Below the pieces are notes generated by a model. The model worked only from the letters and a program-made list of their open reading frames with translations. It searched no databases and was not told the DNA's origin. Of a DNA stretch of 64,000 nucleotides, positions 46,111 to 58,900 are shown piece by piece (within the stretch, counting starts at the first letter, position 1; each line of letters starts with the position of its first letter). A program made the position numbers and the translations under genes. The stretch lies in NCBI RefSeq assembly GCF_001625305.1, contig NW_017802891.1:269983-333982 (forward strand), given 5' to 3'. The DNA comes from Branchiostoma belcheri. Its lineage: Eukaryota > Chordata > Leptocardii > Amphioxiformes > Branchiostomatidae.

Positions 46111-46492
46111 GTAGTGATGCATACCTTAACCCAATTTTAGGTTCAGGTCCGGATTCAAGTCCAGAGGTTTAGGTTCTGGTCCGGACTTGTAACCTAAACC
46201 CATGGCATATACAAAATTGCATGTTGGCAACCTTGCAATGTTATCATGGGTGAAACTTTGGCAACATAACTTGAGGATTCCCGATGGCAATGTTTTCTTC
46301 ATTTTGCAGCAAAGATTTTGGAATCTACGGAAGGTTTTAGGTGGTTTAAAAAGTGAAAAAGGGGTATGTGAATTTGGTCTTTTATGGTAATAAGTCCGGA
46401 CTCGGTTCTTGACTTTTAGGTTTTTTTGGACTTGAACCTAAACATTCTTACAAGTCCGGATCCAAGTCCAGTGAACCGGTATGCATCACTAT
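46111..46492. repeat. MITE family F, copy 3, clear terminal inverted repeats
   Basis: Begins TAGTGATGCATACC and ends GGTATGCATCACTA, a perfect 14-bp inverted repeat. Interior contains AGGTTCAGGTCCGGATTC and CCCATGGCATATACAAAATTG. Confidence 0.85.
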
Positions 46493-46579
46493 GCACATGT
46501 ATATAATATATACATGCATAATACATAGATTAATTTAAGAGAGATACAAAGACAGGACATTTTTGCACTTGTAACTTTC

Positions 46580-47650
46580 CTCACTTTCAGGACATTAAAT
46601 GGTTGCTTGCATGTTTGAGGACAGCCACGTGCACCACATCTCGAGCATAATAAACTTAAAGTATCTACCAATGCAGTCCATCAAAACTATTAGGGGATCC
46701 TCCCGATGTGAGTGGTTCAAATCTTTGGCTGCAAATATGGGGGTACGTATTGAGATTATCCATAGCTATAAAAATGACCGATTGTTATACCTCCTTGCAA
46801 TTCAGCGCTTGGCTGCAAAGAGAAAGTACCCTACGGTCCAGAATAACCGTGCAAGAATGCTTATAAGTTATACTAATACACAGGGTTACATGTAGGTACA
46901 GGTTTGGACAAATAACATGTTCCTCTGAACTTCTTCAATAACTTCAGAAATATTAATATCTAATTGGCAGTTAAGGGTTTAAGTTTTGTTTGAGCCTGGT
47001 GCCTCTTGTTCCGTGGTTGGTGTCCCGGGATGAGCTCTCTCTAGTTTGGGGGCTCTAGTTTTCCACCGTCCAGCTCAACTGGCAGCCCAACTTGCAAATA
47101 TTATGCCTGTGATAGAGTTATGTATATGCCCGGGGAGTTGAAAATTCTAAATCAGCTCGTTGTGCAAAACCTACCAGCGGGGAACCTAGCCAAGTCGGAT
47201 GAGGAAGAGCTCCTGCAGTCCTCAAAAGAACCCGCCCTAACCGTGATGGACTGAAAAATGTGCCTCGAAAAATTATGCATGAAAATGTCATTTATGAGGG
47301 TTTGAATCAGATTTCAAAAAAAATTCATGCCTCCAAAAGGCTACCCTGCTAGGGTTGGTTACCAACTTTCTGCAGCTGATGACCCATGTACATTGTATGT
47401 CTTTAAGGTCTAGAAAGGCAGCCTATATCTACTTAGCCAGACCGGACAGCTGTAAACCCATGGCCTGGGTTTTCCGTAAACCCACTGTAGACATCGCCAC
47501 TGTCACAAATATCACCTCACGCCCTCATCTCTGCGATTTCAGCAACGTTTTGCAAAAGACTGGCCTAGAAGTATCGTTTCTATCCACCCCGATACTCTGT
47601 AAACAGATTAAATATAACGCCCCCCAGTTATAAGGCGTAACTCGACGTTC
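46580..47650 (+). other. Unrecognised sequence with two short open frames, probable transposon remains
   Basis: Open frames at 46599-46895 (98 codons) and 47355-47633 (92 codons) have no domain I recognise. The segment lies between the exon-copy array and the promoter region. No splice sites flanking the frames look convincing. I see nothing else in it. Confidence 0.3.
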
Positions 47651-47829
47651 TCGTGACGTTTTTTTGCTGGAAATTCCCGGTAAAGATGGACGAGAAAATG
47701 TCCCAAAAGCGGAAATCGAGCCCTGAGGAAAGGGCACATCCGGCTGGAAGCTTGACCTGGAAAAAGATCGTTGAAACAAACCAAAAGTATTTTCTACACG
47801 GCTAAAAATTTTACTCGATATTTTTACAC

Positions 47830-48490
47830 GTACCTTTTCCTGTTTAGAGTCAGTAAAAGTTGAGTTTGGTGGCAGGATTGGTGAGTTTTTCTCGGTACAA
47901 GGAGAAATATTTTGCAGGCGGCCGGAAGTCTGTTTGTTATTTCCGGAAGCACATGGCGTGGGCAGGCGCCTCTTCACATTCGTCTGGCGGAAGGTCAAGA
48001 AGAAAGAAAGAAAGCAGGATTAAAAATAAAACAAAAATAACTTACCTTCAGAACGTTGTAGATTTCTATGAGTATATGTCCTTAAAACTTTATATAAATT
48101 TGTATGAAATAGTGATAATTTTTGTAAAATATGAAAAAGAAGGAGAAGGCTATTTTCTGACGCGGAGGGACACATGTTGGAGAGAGGTTTCTAAACAGGC
48201 TGTGGTGACGTAGGAATACGTCAAAAAATTATTCAACAAATATAATTTCTATTTTTAACCTCAGGGTATTTAATATGGTATTTCTTAAATTTTAGCTGCA
48301 TTTATCTTCATATTCTGAAATAAAAGTGTATTTTTGTTGAGCAGCGCTGAAGATGCTGACGTCATGAAATCAACAAGATGGCTGCGCGATATGCGGAAGT
48401 AACATAACCTAACTTTTATTTACGAGTTTCCGTGTCGTTTGTTTCCAAACAGTTTGGTGACTACATTGCCGTGGTGTACAACACTTTCTG
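47830..48490. promoter_or_regulatory. Divergent promoter region of GABPB (-) and USP8 (+)
   Basis: ETS sites in the GABP form: CCGGAAGT at 47922-47929 and TTCCGGAAGC at 47941-47950, plus GCGGAAGT at 48393-48400. A full CRE (TGACGTCA) lies at 48357-48364 and a YY1-type AAGATGGC at 48375-48382. On the plus strand a consensus donor (CTG/GTAAGT) after 48490 marks the end of a non-coding USP8 first exon. On the minus strand donors AAG/GTAAGT after 48046 and AAAAG/GTACGT after about 47833 could end GABPB 5' UTR exons. The position of start sites is inference. Confidence 0.6.
48401..48490 (+). other. USP8: Probable non-coding first exon of USP8
   Basis: The sequence between the ETS/YY1/CRE cluster and the strong donor at 48491 has no ATG that opens a frame into exon 2. 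The next exon starts at 49776 after TTGTAG, nine bases before the ATG. This leaves a first intron of about 1.3 kb. The left edge is arbitrary. Confidence 0.5.
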
Positions 48491-48499
48491 GTAAGTTAT

Positions 48500-49775
48500 T
48501 TTTTCCATCCTGAAGTCACCCGTTTTCTTTGGGTTTCACCTAGGGACAAAAATCTACAAGCTGATATGATATCTCTAGTCTAACTCTAAGCAGATGTTCG
48601 GACTGGCGACTGTAAGGTTTTCTGGCAGACCAAGGATGTTTATTATAAATTATCTCCTTTGACAGACACTGACACCCCAACATAATTTGTACTTGCTATG
48701 GGCTTCCTTGGAAATCATACCTTGTGGGTCGTAGAAACTTCCCATATGTACTAGTACCCAGGATCGATAAGAAGAATTCCATAAGTTAGTGTAATTATAA
48801 TTTTGTATAAAGGTTTCTACTTGATTCTGCTAATAATGCCCAAATTTGCATAGATTATATCAGTGAATGATCTTCAGGTTGTTCTGATGGGTTTCTAGAC
48901 GTTTCACCGCCAGACGAGTTTGCAGCCAGACGATTTGCACGGGTTGTTTATCATTCGCTGTCAACATGTTTTGTCACGTTTCTAGACAGCAAAAATCAAG
49001 ACTGTAAACTTTAATAGTATTTGATAATGTGATGAAATTATTTTGTATACTTTTTAGGTAATATTCCAGCCAATGTCACAAACAACAAGTATGTTACGTA
49101 TGTTAGAAAACAGTTTTAACAAGTAAAATCTGAGATTTTATACCTCCGGCCTTTTTATTGTATATTTTTATATAGGGTTTTAAACAAAGAATTTACGGAG
49201 ACCGGACACCCCTCTGTGTGAGGGGTCATATACGTGGACCAGACCGAGAATAGCTTAAACACGCCAAAGGTCAACGGTTGCGACCACTTTCACGCTCAAA
49301 GGGATGTTTTGGGGCCACCAAAAGGCACCATTTTCACGCCTGAAAACACATATACAATAAAAACAAAAGAACGTGCATCATCTGCAGCCCAATAGCAAAA
49401 CATATACCGAGTCTCAAAAGAATCCGTCCACCCAAATGCGAGAAACAGCTGCGAACATGAAAATCTAAATCTCTCACAAAACCCTTCCGCGGAAGGATGT
49501 CTCCTTCCCCGGAGGTAAAAAGTCATGTCAAGATGTGGGAATCAAAGAGGTTTAAGTGTATCGTGGAGACTATATATAACTTCTTTGCATAAATACAACA
49601 GTCCTTAAAAGTTATCTTGGCAACAGACAGTGATTGTAGCAGCCTTAAATGGCTTGTGCACGGTGCGCGCAAATCGTTCAGGAAGTGACCGCGAATTGTC
49701 TACATTGTAATTGCGAACCTGTCTGGCGGCAAAACGTCTAGATACCATTCTGATGCTGTGTCTGTTCTGTTGTAG
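48500..49775 (+). other. USP8 first intron, no other feature seen
   Basis: I find no exon, repeat family or regulatory motif I can name with confidence. A minus-strand frame over 49296-49526 has no recognisable domain. Confidence 0.4.
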
Positions 49776-49784
49776 ATCTGCACC

Positions 49785-52700
49785 ATGCCGGCTGTGAGTA
49801 AGAAGAACCTGTACCTGTCCACGTCTGTCGGCGGGCTCAACAAGCTGGCAGAGGTCAAGTTTGAACGGGGAATCAGCTTGAAAAGGTGACATCATCATGG
49901 GGGCTGTTGTGTCCCAAACCGTGCCTGGGCGGGCACAGAACGGGACACAGCCTGACTGTCCAGAACCGTGCCCGAAAGTGCTGTCAATCATAGTGACTGG
50001 CGGTACTAGGCACGGATTGGGACAAGGCCACTGCGTGTCAAGAACTGTGCTCAGTCCCCAGGCACGGTTTGGAACACGCACCGAGTGTCCCAGACCGTGC
50101 CCGGGCATGGTTTGGGACAAGGCCATCACGTGTCCAGAACTGTGCGCTACCTGAGACACGGATCCTGACAAACACTTTGTTTATCTAGAAATTGATTCAA
50201 GTGCTCTAGTCTGTTGTGGACACACATTGGTACTATCCAGATCCATGCGTGGGCTTCGTGAATGAAGCACAGTGTGGCCAGATCAAAATTTTGATATAAA
50301 GAAAAGTAAAGACAGCTTGTCATTTGTTTGAGTCATCTGTCAGGTGAGTTTCCTGTAGTTTGGTTTGATTTGATATTGACTTAGTTTCTCTCCCTCCCAG
50401 TTACTGTAACTCTGCCAACAAACTTTACAAGGCAGCCCTGGAGCACAGTCTGCTGGGGGATGAGGAGAAGGCCTACGTTCTCTACATGAAGTACTTCAAC
50501 CTGTACGGACATATCAGGAAGTCACGGGACTTCAAAAAGGAAGAGGTCAGAACTTGTTAGATATAATTTCAACATCAGAGTAATCTGTGAATGGTTTTAT
50601 CAGGTTGATAAGGTCATTAAATAAAAAGACCAAGTGTTTTATTCACAGCTGACATTTTGGTGACTGTCTGTCACCCTCCTCAGTGCAGTTCTGACTGGTT
50701 CACATTGCACTGCAGCACAGGTGTCGCTGTTATACTTATAGAATGTAGATGTGTTCCCAAATGTATTTATTATTTACATGAAAAAGTAAGTGAGTGATGA
50801 AAAATTATACACAGTTACAGAGAATGGTATCTACAGTTTGAAACAAGAGTCACCAATTGTAATCTCCAAGCAGATCATACGGTGGCAAGGCAGTATCCAT
50901 TGGCCAGAGGAGTGTCCATTAGCCACCGAAGATCTGCCTGCACTCGCACAGGGAGGAGCACTTCCTTTCAAAAATGGTGTTGCTGCCCCTCCTTGTGCCC
51001 CTATTAACAGCAATTGAAAAACTGGCCACGCTAAGGTTTTTACAAGCCGTTTATAGCTTGAATCTGGGACAAATTCAGTCACCCGCGCACATCTCAGTGG
51101 GAGTTCCCCCCCTAACTGAATCAGATACAATTCTGTATGCTGGCACTGTGATGCTTTCTGAAACATGGAAATGGATACTTATGGTTAAAATTTAAAACTC
51201 CATGCCAGACATTACAAAACACAAGGTGAACCTTCTCCTCCGGATCCATTGTTTAAACTGCCCAATACATGTATAACAGTTGGTGTTGTGACCCATAGAC
51301 AGACTTCCTGTAACGGTCAACCATGCAGCCCCACAAGGAGGACAATAGCCTTGCCCGGTGGTTAGGGCAATAAACTACTTGGCAAACACATTCTGAGTAG
51401 GCAACAACTAGGTGTTAATAGCCTTTGACGTTTCGACTGCAGGCAGATCTTCGGTGGCTAATGGACACTCCTCTGGCCAATGGATACTGCCTTGCCACCG
51501 TATGATCTGCTTGGAGATTAACCAATTGGTCTTATTTCAGACCATGTTCAATGGTTTGCTCAGCCTGTATGTACTTCTTTTGATAATTTCACTAATCTCC
51601 AAGCAGATGTTGATGGCATCCGTGGTCTGACTATCGTCATCTCCAAGCAGATGTAGGGTGGCATTTATTGCCTGACTGTATATGGAATCATCTTCAAGCA
51701 GATGTACAATGGCATATCTAAAAAGTTATCTCCAAGCAGGTACAGAGTAGCATTAAGACATTGTAACATATGACAATGATAGCGTCTCGAAAGGACAGCT
51801 TTTTTTGAAAATCACTTGTTCTCTTTCTTTCCCCAGTCCTATTATGCCAAGTTGATGGGGTCCTCCAATGCTAAGAAGGCAATAGAAGAAGCTGAAAAAC
51901 TGTCCAAGAGCCTGAATGACAGGTTGGTTTTTTATTATAATGTTCGTAGAGAACTATGTATGCATTGGATAATGTAGTGAACTAGTATTGTGTGTAAACA
52001 AGGTCTTGATTATGACTTCCAACTTCAGAGTTTGGCTGGGGGCTAGACCCGTACAGGCAACAAACTGGGTGTAATTGTAACCATTTATAAAGCCATAGGC
52101 CAAAAGACAACAATTATTTGTCGATGGTTTAAAGTGTTAGGACTGTCCTTTGCAAATTATATAATCAGCTGTCTAACCTTCGCGAAAGAAAAAAAGCTTT
52201 GTTTTTGCTAAGTTTCTTGTTCTTCTTCTGCTCCAAACAAATAAAGTCAATAACCTGACCAGATGTCTGTCACCATGATAACTGGTGCTGTAGCAGATGC
52301 CCGACGGTCTTGAGTTACATTATGTAGCAAGACAGAGTCTGCGTTGCTACTTATCAATATATATATTGTATGAGTTTAGTAAAACATTGCAGTACTCTCA
52401 TGTCCCTAATAAACATACCCCCCGGAATAAACATACCCCCCGGACAAATCTTCAAAGTCTAATAAACATACCCTCCGGAATAAACGTACCCCCCGGAAAA
52501 AGACCAAATTGACAGGTGAACTGTGTGTCCATGATACTAAAATGTGCTCTTTATTTCAATACCAATATATGGGCAAATCTTTCACTGTTACATTTAATTA
52601 GTGAGTATATATCACTTTAATTAATGAGTATATATATATTGTACTTGTTTTGGGGAAATACAAAATCCGTAGGAGAAGCTATTGCATTTTACACTTCTGA

Positions 52701-55700
52701 AATGCACTTTGCTAAGCCTTCTCCTGCAACTTGAGTTGAAAATCTGACTAACTTAAGAGATAGAAAATCAAGCCCAATTAAGTACAAATACAATGTATAG
52801 GGGTTTAATGAGTATATGTACAACAAAATCCATTTCAACATAATAATTATTTGGTATGGTACATTGTCTAGTCTGGTCAAAGTCTGGATTCTGAAGAAAA
52901 ACTTCAGAATCTGAAGAAAAAAACTTTTGAAGAAAAAAAATATTATTCAGCATAAAATTTTGATTGGTTTCCATCTCATTGTTTTTTTAAAAATCGATAA
53001 TGTGATTGTATCAATTTTAAACGCCCTAAAATTAGCTAAATCGGCGCTTTACGGTGATTGCGCAATATGGGTGCCCTATGACCTTTGACTTTTTACGGGT
53101 CATGCTGCTCAGGCGCTAGGCGCCCTCCCCACGTCGGCCGTCCGTCTTGTGGGCAAATTTCTACTTTTTTAGGGGTTTCGGGACCTAAAACTTAACACCA
53201 GAGGGAAAATAAACCACATACGTTTTTTTCATGGTAAATATCGCTAAAATGGACCAGGCATTTTTCTGCCGCGTTGCCGATTTTGACAAGGACTTGCGGC
53301 CGCCTACGTCGATTAGCTACTCGCCTTCCCCTTCGGTTTTGTGGGCAAATTTTTGCTTTTTCAGACGTTTTGGGACTTAAAAATGGACAGCAGGTGAAAA
53401 ATAAATAATATACATTATATTCATGGGAAATGCCGCTTTCATGGACCAAATATTTATCTGTGACGTGTTGCCGAATTTTGCGGCCGCCGGCCACTTGCTG
53501 ATGGTGCGGTACGTATGGACAATTTTTTTCAAAAAAATTAATAAACGTACCGTCCCTAATAAGAGTGTACCGGGTGGACGTTCGGGCCGAAAAAAATAAA
53601 CGTACCGGTACGTTTAATCGGGACATCAGAGTAGTTTATCAGGCTAGGCCATGTGAAGATAAACATTATGTATTTTGCTTTTTAAATGTTACATTTCTAG
53701 TTTTTTCATTCTTTTCTGTTGCACATGTAGGTATGACCTGAAAGCAGATGCAGAGAAGGCCCAGAAAGTTGCAGAAGAATTAGAAGTGCTGAGAGACAGT
53801 TCTGGCAAGGATGATAAAGTCACCCTCTCTCCCAGTGATGATGTTGGTAGTTTCTACCCCTACGTACCTGTGGACAAACTGTCATCATCAGGGGTGTACA
53901 GTCTTCTAAAGGTGAGGACAGAACAAGAACTGTTGGCAGATACATTTGGGATCTTAGCTTTGATCATATTAACTTTCGCAGAAGGAGAAAATAATTGTTT
54001 TCGCTCAGTTTCTTTTTCTTCTGTTCCAAACAAAGTCAATGACCTGAACCAGATGTCTGTCACCATGGTAACTGGGGCTGTAGCAGACACCCTGTGGTGT
54101 TGGGTTACATTATGTAGTAGAAGAGAGTTGGAGAGCCTGCTCACCATACCTACATATGATTGTATTTGACTTTGAGTAAGAATGAACAGTACAGTAGATT
54201 GTTAGGCTAGACCAGGTGAAGGAAAACGTTATGCATTATGCTTTGCAAATGTTCTAGTCATAATTGTTATTTCAGCTCATTGAAAAAGTACAAAATGCAT
54301 ACATTATGCAGTATGAAAGGCCAACATTTGTTTGAGTAATACAAATACAGCATATTTCACTCCATCTCCCTCCCCATGCAAAAATGGATTGTTTCAAACT
54401 CACCCATGTTCAAAAGTGGAACAAATATTCAAACCTTGTGTTCTGTTGACAGGTAGGAGAGAAGACAACTCCTCTGTCACCTGAGAAGTCAGATGAGCCA
54501 GATGACATCACTAAGGCTCTAAAGCAGAGTGTTTCAGGTACTTTATTTTTCTTGCCCTTTGTTAATCAATGGTAGGTATCACTAATTTCTTTAGCTTTTG
54601 CTACGTGTATATGTACTCTGGTACCATTAATGACCTGGACCAGACATCTGTCACCATGGTAACTGGTGCTGAAAAGGACCATGGTTAACTGGAAAGGAAC
54701 ATCAGCTTTTAATGTGTGTTTCTATTGGAAATAACTTAAAGATGAAAATGTTTCTTTTTCTCCAGTAATAAAAGATTGCAAGCCAGGGTTGATCTCAGCA
54801 GACCAGCTGTACAACATGATACAGGATAAAGACACGTCCTTCCTGCTCATGGATGTACGGCCAAAGGACCAGTATGACTCTTCTCACTTCAAACATGACA
54901 ACAGCATCAACATTCCAGCAGACATCATCAAACCTGGGTAATGTGGACAGATCTGGTTTTAACCATGTTTTATTCATGAGAAGTTGAACTCTTATCTTGA
55001 AAGTTCATCTGTGTTGGTACAAGTCATTATGAAGCAAGTTTAAACTGTAATTTTCAACACAAGAAAAATATGGACTCACCCAAATTTTTGCCTGTACAAC
55101 TCCAGTCACGGAATCGGTGGATTGTTCATTCCTTGACAAAGACTGGAGTTGTACAGTCAAAAATTTGGGTGAGTCCAATTTGTAGTGTTGGAAATTACAG
55201 TTTAAACTTGCTTCATGAGAAGTTAAAATCCTCCTGCAAGCTGCTGTTTATTGTGGTCATGATGGAAGAGGTACATGTATGCGTTAGATGAATTATATCA
55301 ACAAGTCAGTTAGATAAAGTTTACATTAGGCAATGTCCACTAAAACACACATTTTTAAATTTTACACATACATAGTACAAAAAAGCATACAAGAGTGAGA
55401 AATACTTTTTTGCAGTGTTCTATGATAGAGCTGAATGTCAAGTGAACCAAGGACTACCAACAACCACTGTCAACCCTATGATTTGCCTCTCAAAGTGTGC
55501 GAAATTGCATTTTTAGAGGCTTGAAAATACAGAATTTGTCCCTGGACTCCTCTAGATTGCTAGCTCTGCTCATGAACCAGGGCTGTCGGAGATTTCAAGC
55601 TGGCTAGAGCCCTGCCATGTAAGGGATAGAATCTGACATTATTACTGAACCCCTGTACACAGCACCACAGTTAGCGTACTGGAAAAGAGTCTACCTGAGG

Positions 55701-55904
55701 ATACCAGGAGACAGTGGGACAGGCGGGGACAGGTGGACCACATCATCCTGGTAGACTGGGAGGGGACGACTGAACACCCTGCTGTTGGATCTACTCTGCA
55801 GAGCCTGAAGGATGCTATGTTTAAGGTACAATATCTTCCAGATGACTTCAGAATCTGATTTCTAGCCTTACAACAGTGTTTGATATGTACTCATGCCCGT
55901 AGCC

Positions 55905-55935
<31 letters not shown>

Positions 55936-58900
55936 AGGCTCAAAGGTCCACTTTTTGGTCCACTTTTTGTCCAAAGGTCCAAGATTGTTCTTTAAAAGAT
56001 GGACTTATTTGTGTCACCAGCGAGGCTAGAATCGTATGAAAACTGCTCACTTTGTCATTGAAAAAAGTTATCTCTGATTTTTTTACTTTGAAATCCTCTA
56101 AAAGGCGAAGGAAATTTCATTTCAGAAGGTTCATTTTTCTAAATATCCTTCAGCGCTCGCCTCGCACCTACAGCGCTCACTGGTCCCCTCAAGCAGTGGG
56201 AAACCCCCCCCATTCAAAATCCTGGCTACGGGCATGTAACTGTCCTATAACAGAACTGTTCTACAGTAATTAGGATCCAAACTGTATGTAGAACACAAAC
56301 TGGTAACTTTGTTAGCTTAGACCTGAGGATAATTGATGAGGATAATTACTTCATCTCAGTATGTGTGCGTGTTTGTCTTTGTGTGTGTGTCCTTGTGTCT
56401 CTGTGTTTGTATGTGTGTGTACAGGGCTGGAAGTACTGGATTGTGCACCTTAGTGCACCCACATTTGGAGCTGTGCACCCAATTTTTTATGTGGGTGCAC
56501 CAGTACTCAAATAGTTTCGTTGGTTTAACGTATGTAAAGATGTCAAAATGATAATTGGTATTCATGTCATGTAGTAGCTTTCTAATAGAAATGAAACAAT
56601 TTAGTTTTTGCTCACATTCTACTTATTTTATCATAATAGATGCACCTAAAATATTTTTTGTGCACCCAATTTTTTAGGTGCACCTAACGCGTTAGACATA
56701 ATTTCTGACGATTTTCTAACGAGTTTCTGACGAAAATCTAACGATTTTCTGACGAAAATCTAACCATATTCTAACGAAAATCTAACTCAGTAACGGGGTA
56801 CCCGGTTAACTATAACGCGAATGGTACTGTATTCCCAAAAATGACTTTTGAGCCCTGGTGTATGTGTATGAGTTTGTATGACTGTGTGCATGTGTGCATG
56901 TTTGTGTGTGTAACTATGTAATAATAATTGTTTGTATATCTGTGTGTCTGTTGTATGTTTGTCTGTGTGTGTATTTGTACATTTGTATGCTGTGTTTGTA
57001 TGTCTAATGTGTCTGTTGTATATTTAAATATGTGCACATGTGTGTACAGTGTACATTGTATGTGAGTGTGTGTTTCTGTGTACTGTACATTTGTACATTG
57101 TAGCTTTTCAGTGCTCAGTCCTCCCTTGTCCATTTGTTTGATCTATGAGACTATAATATTATAGTAATATAAAATGTACCTTATAATTTGTATTTTGTTC
57201 TTTCCCAGTGGGATTCAGTGACCATAATAAAGAGTGAGCCCCTGGTACTGGAGGGAGGGTTTGACAACTGGCTGTTCACCTACCCCATGTACACCACTAA
57301 CCCCAGCTTCCAACGTCCTCCAGCATACAGGCAACAAGAACAACAGGACATCATGTCATGTAAGCACAATGTTAGTTTTATGTAAGGCCACACCAATTGC
57401 AATTTCTTGTTTAACGGATTTTTCTAGAAAAATAATTGAGCGGGCGGGTGGGCGGGAAAAAAAAAAAAACAGGCCTATATGCATCCTATTATGGCCCAAA
57501 ATGGTACGATAGGAGCCATGAAGTCAACACACCAGGCTGGCTCAAAATTTAAACAATGAATTTTGAACTTTTAATGATACCACTGCATTGAAAGATGGAA
57601 CATCTATAACAACTAAGAAGAAAAGGACTGTTTTCAACTGTCAGGGCAAAATATGAGCATTTTGCAATTGATTCTGAATTTTTTTGTTTTTGCAAATCAG
57701 AAAAAAAATGAAGCGGGCGAATCCGTTAACTAAGAAATTAAATTGGTGTGGCCTAAGGCCTCACCAATTAATTTTTATGGATGCCATCAGCGTGCATTAA
57801 TTTTTGTCTGATTTTGGGGAAAAAAACAAGAAATTTTGGTGGCTGCTGATTGGTCAACATGCCAAAAATGGGCAAAGATGTCTGTTGCCATCGGAACGTG
57901 GATGACAGATAAATATAAAGAGAGGAGACAAGACAATGCTCTGATTTATTATTTGTCTTTTGCTTTGATGCAGCATAGAAAAAAAAAGTATTTCATTCCT
58001 TTTATATGTGTTTATATGTTCCCACTGAATCAAAACTATTATAATATGTACAATCATGATTTTTAAAAAAAAAAGGTATTTTTCAGTGACAAATGGATGT
58101 TGTAATAGTAAGTTTGGCAGTATATTATTTCTTGTTTAATGTTAAATATGGTGTCAACATTTGAAAATGTAGGAATCTTATTTTTTCACCCGCTCGCATT
58201 AGATTTGTGAAGAATGTCATCCATAAAATTTTTTATTTGCTGTGGCCTTATTTAAAGGAGCAAAGAATAAGTTGAAGTTGAGTGTAGACCATCATTGTAC
58301 ATTATTGTGTATATTATATGTGACATAAGTGCAGTTGCCTTCAAATATTTGTCTTATACTTTAAAATGCCTATTTCCTGTTGGACAGTGAACTTTGAGTA
58401 CCCAACACTTGATGATGAGGTTGAAGAAGAGCCAGAAAAGCTGGAACAGAAGAAAGATGAGAGGTCTTCTCCGGATGGTCAGGTTCAGCCTGTTCCTGTC
58501 TCAACAGCCAATCAGAGCGGTCCTACTGTAGGGCTGGTCAGTGCCACAGCCTCACAGGAGACTAAGGACATTTTGAAGCCATCTCCACCAATGGTTAGAA
58601 ACTTTCAACCTCACTCACCTACATACACTCTTTCATGATGGTTATAGGCCTCACCAACTTAATTTTATGGATGACATCGCAAGCACATTGATTTTCACCT
58701 GTTCTCAAAAAAAAAATGTCCTCTGTGGCTCTGGCCTGGGTAGTCCATGTAGTTAGTAACAATACGGAGCCGGTGGTAACTCTGGAGGATGGCACCCAGG
58801 CTACTGAAGCTCCACGACTCAAGAACTCAGTGTACTACATACATACAGTGTCGATTTACAACTTCCGCAAAAGGCCAGTATGTGCCGGCTTGTCGCATAC

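Noticed and set aside
47525..47998. A 157-codon minus-strand frame over the GABPB upstream region
   Set aside because: No recognisable domain, composition rich in Ser/Arg/Pro, overlaps the presumed promoter and 5' UTR; could be a chance frame in GC-richer sequence.
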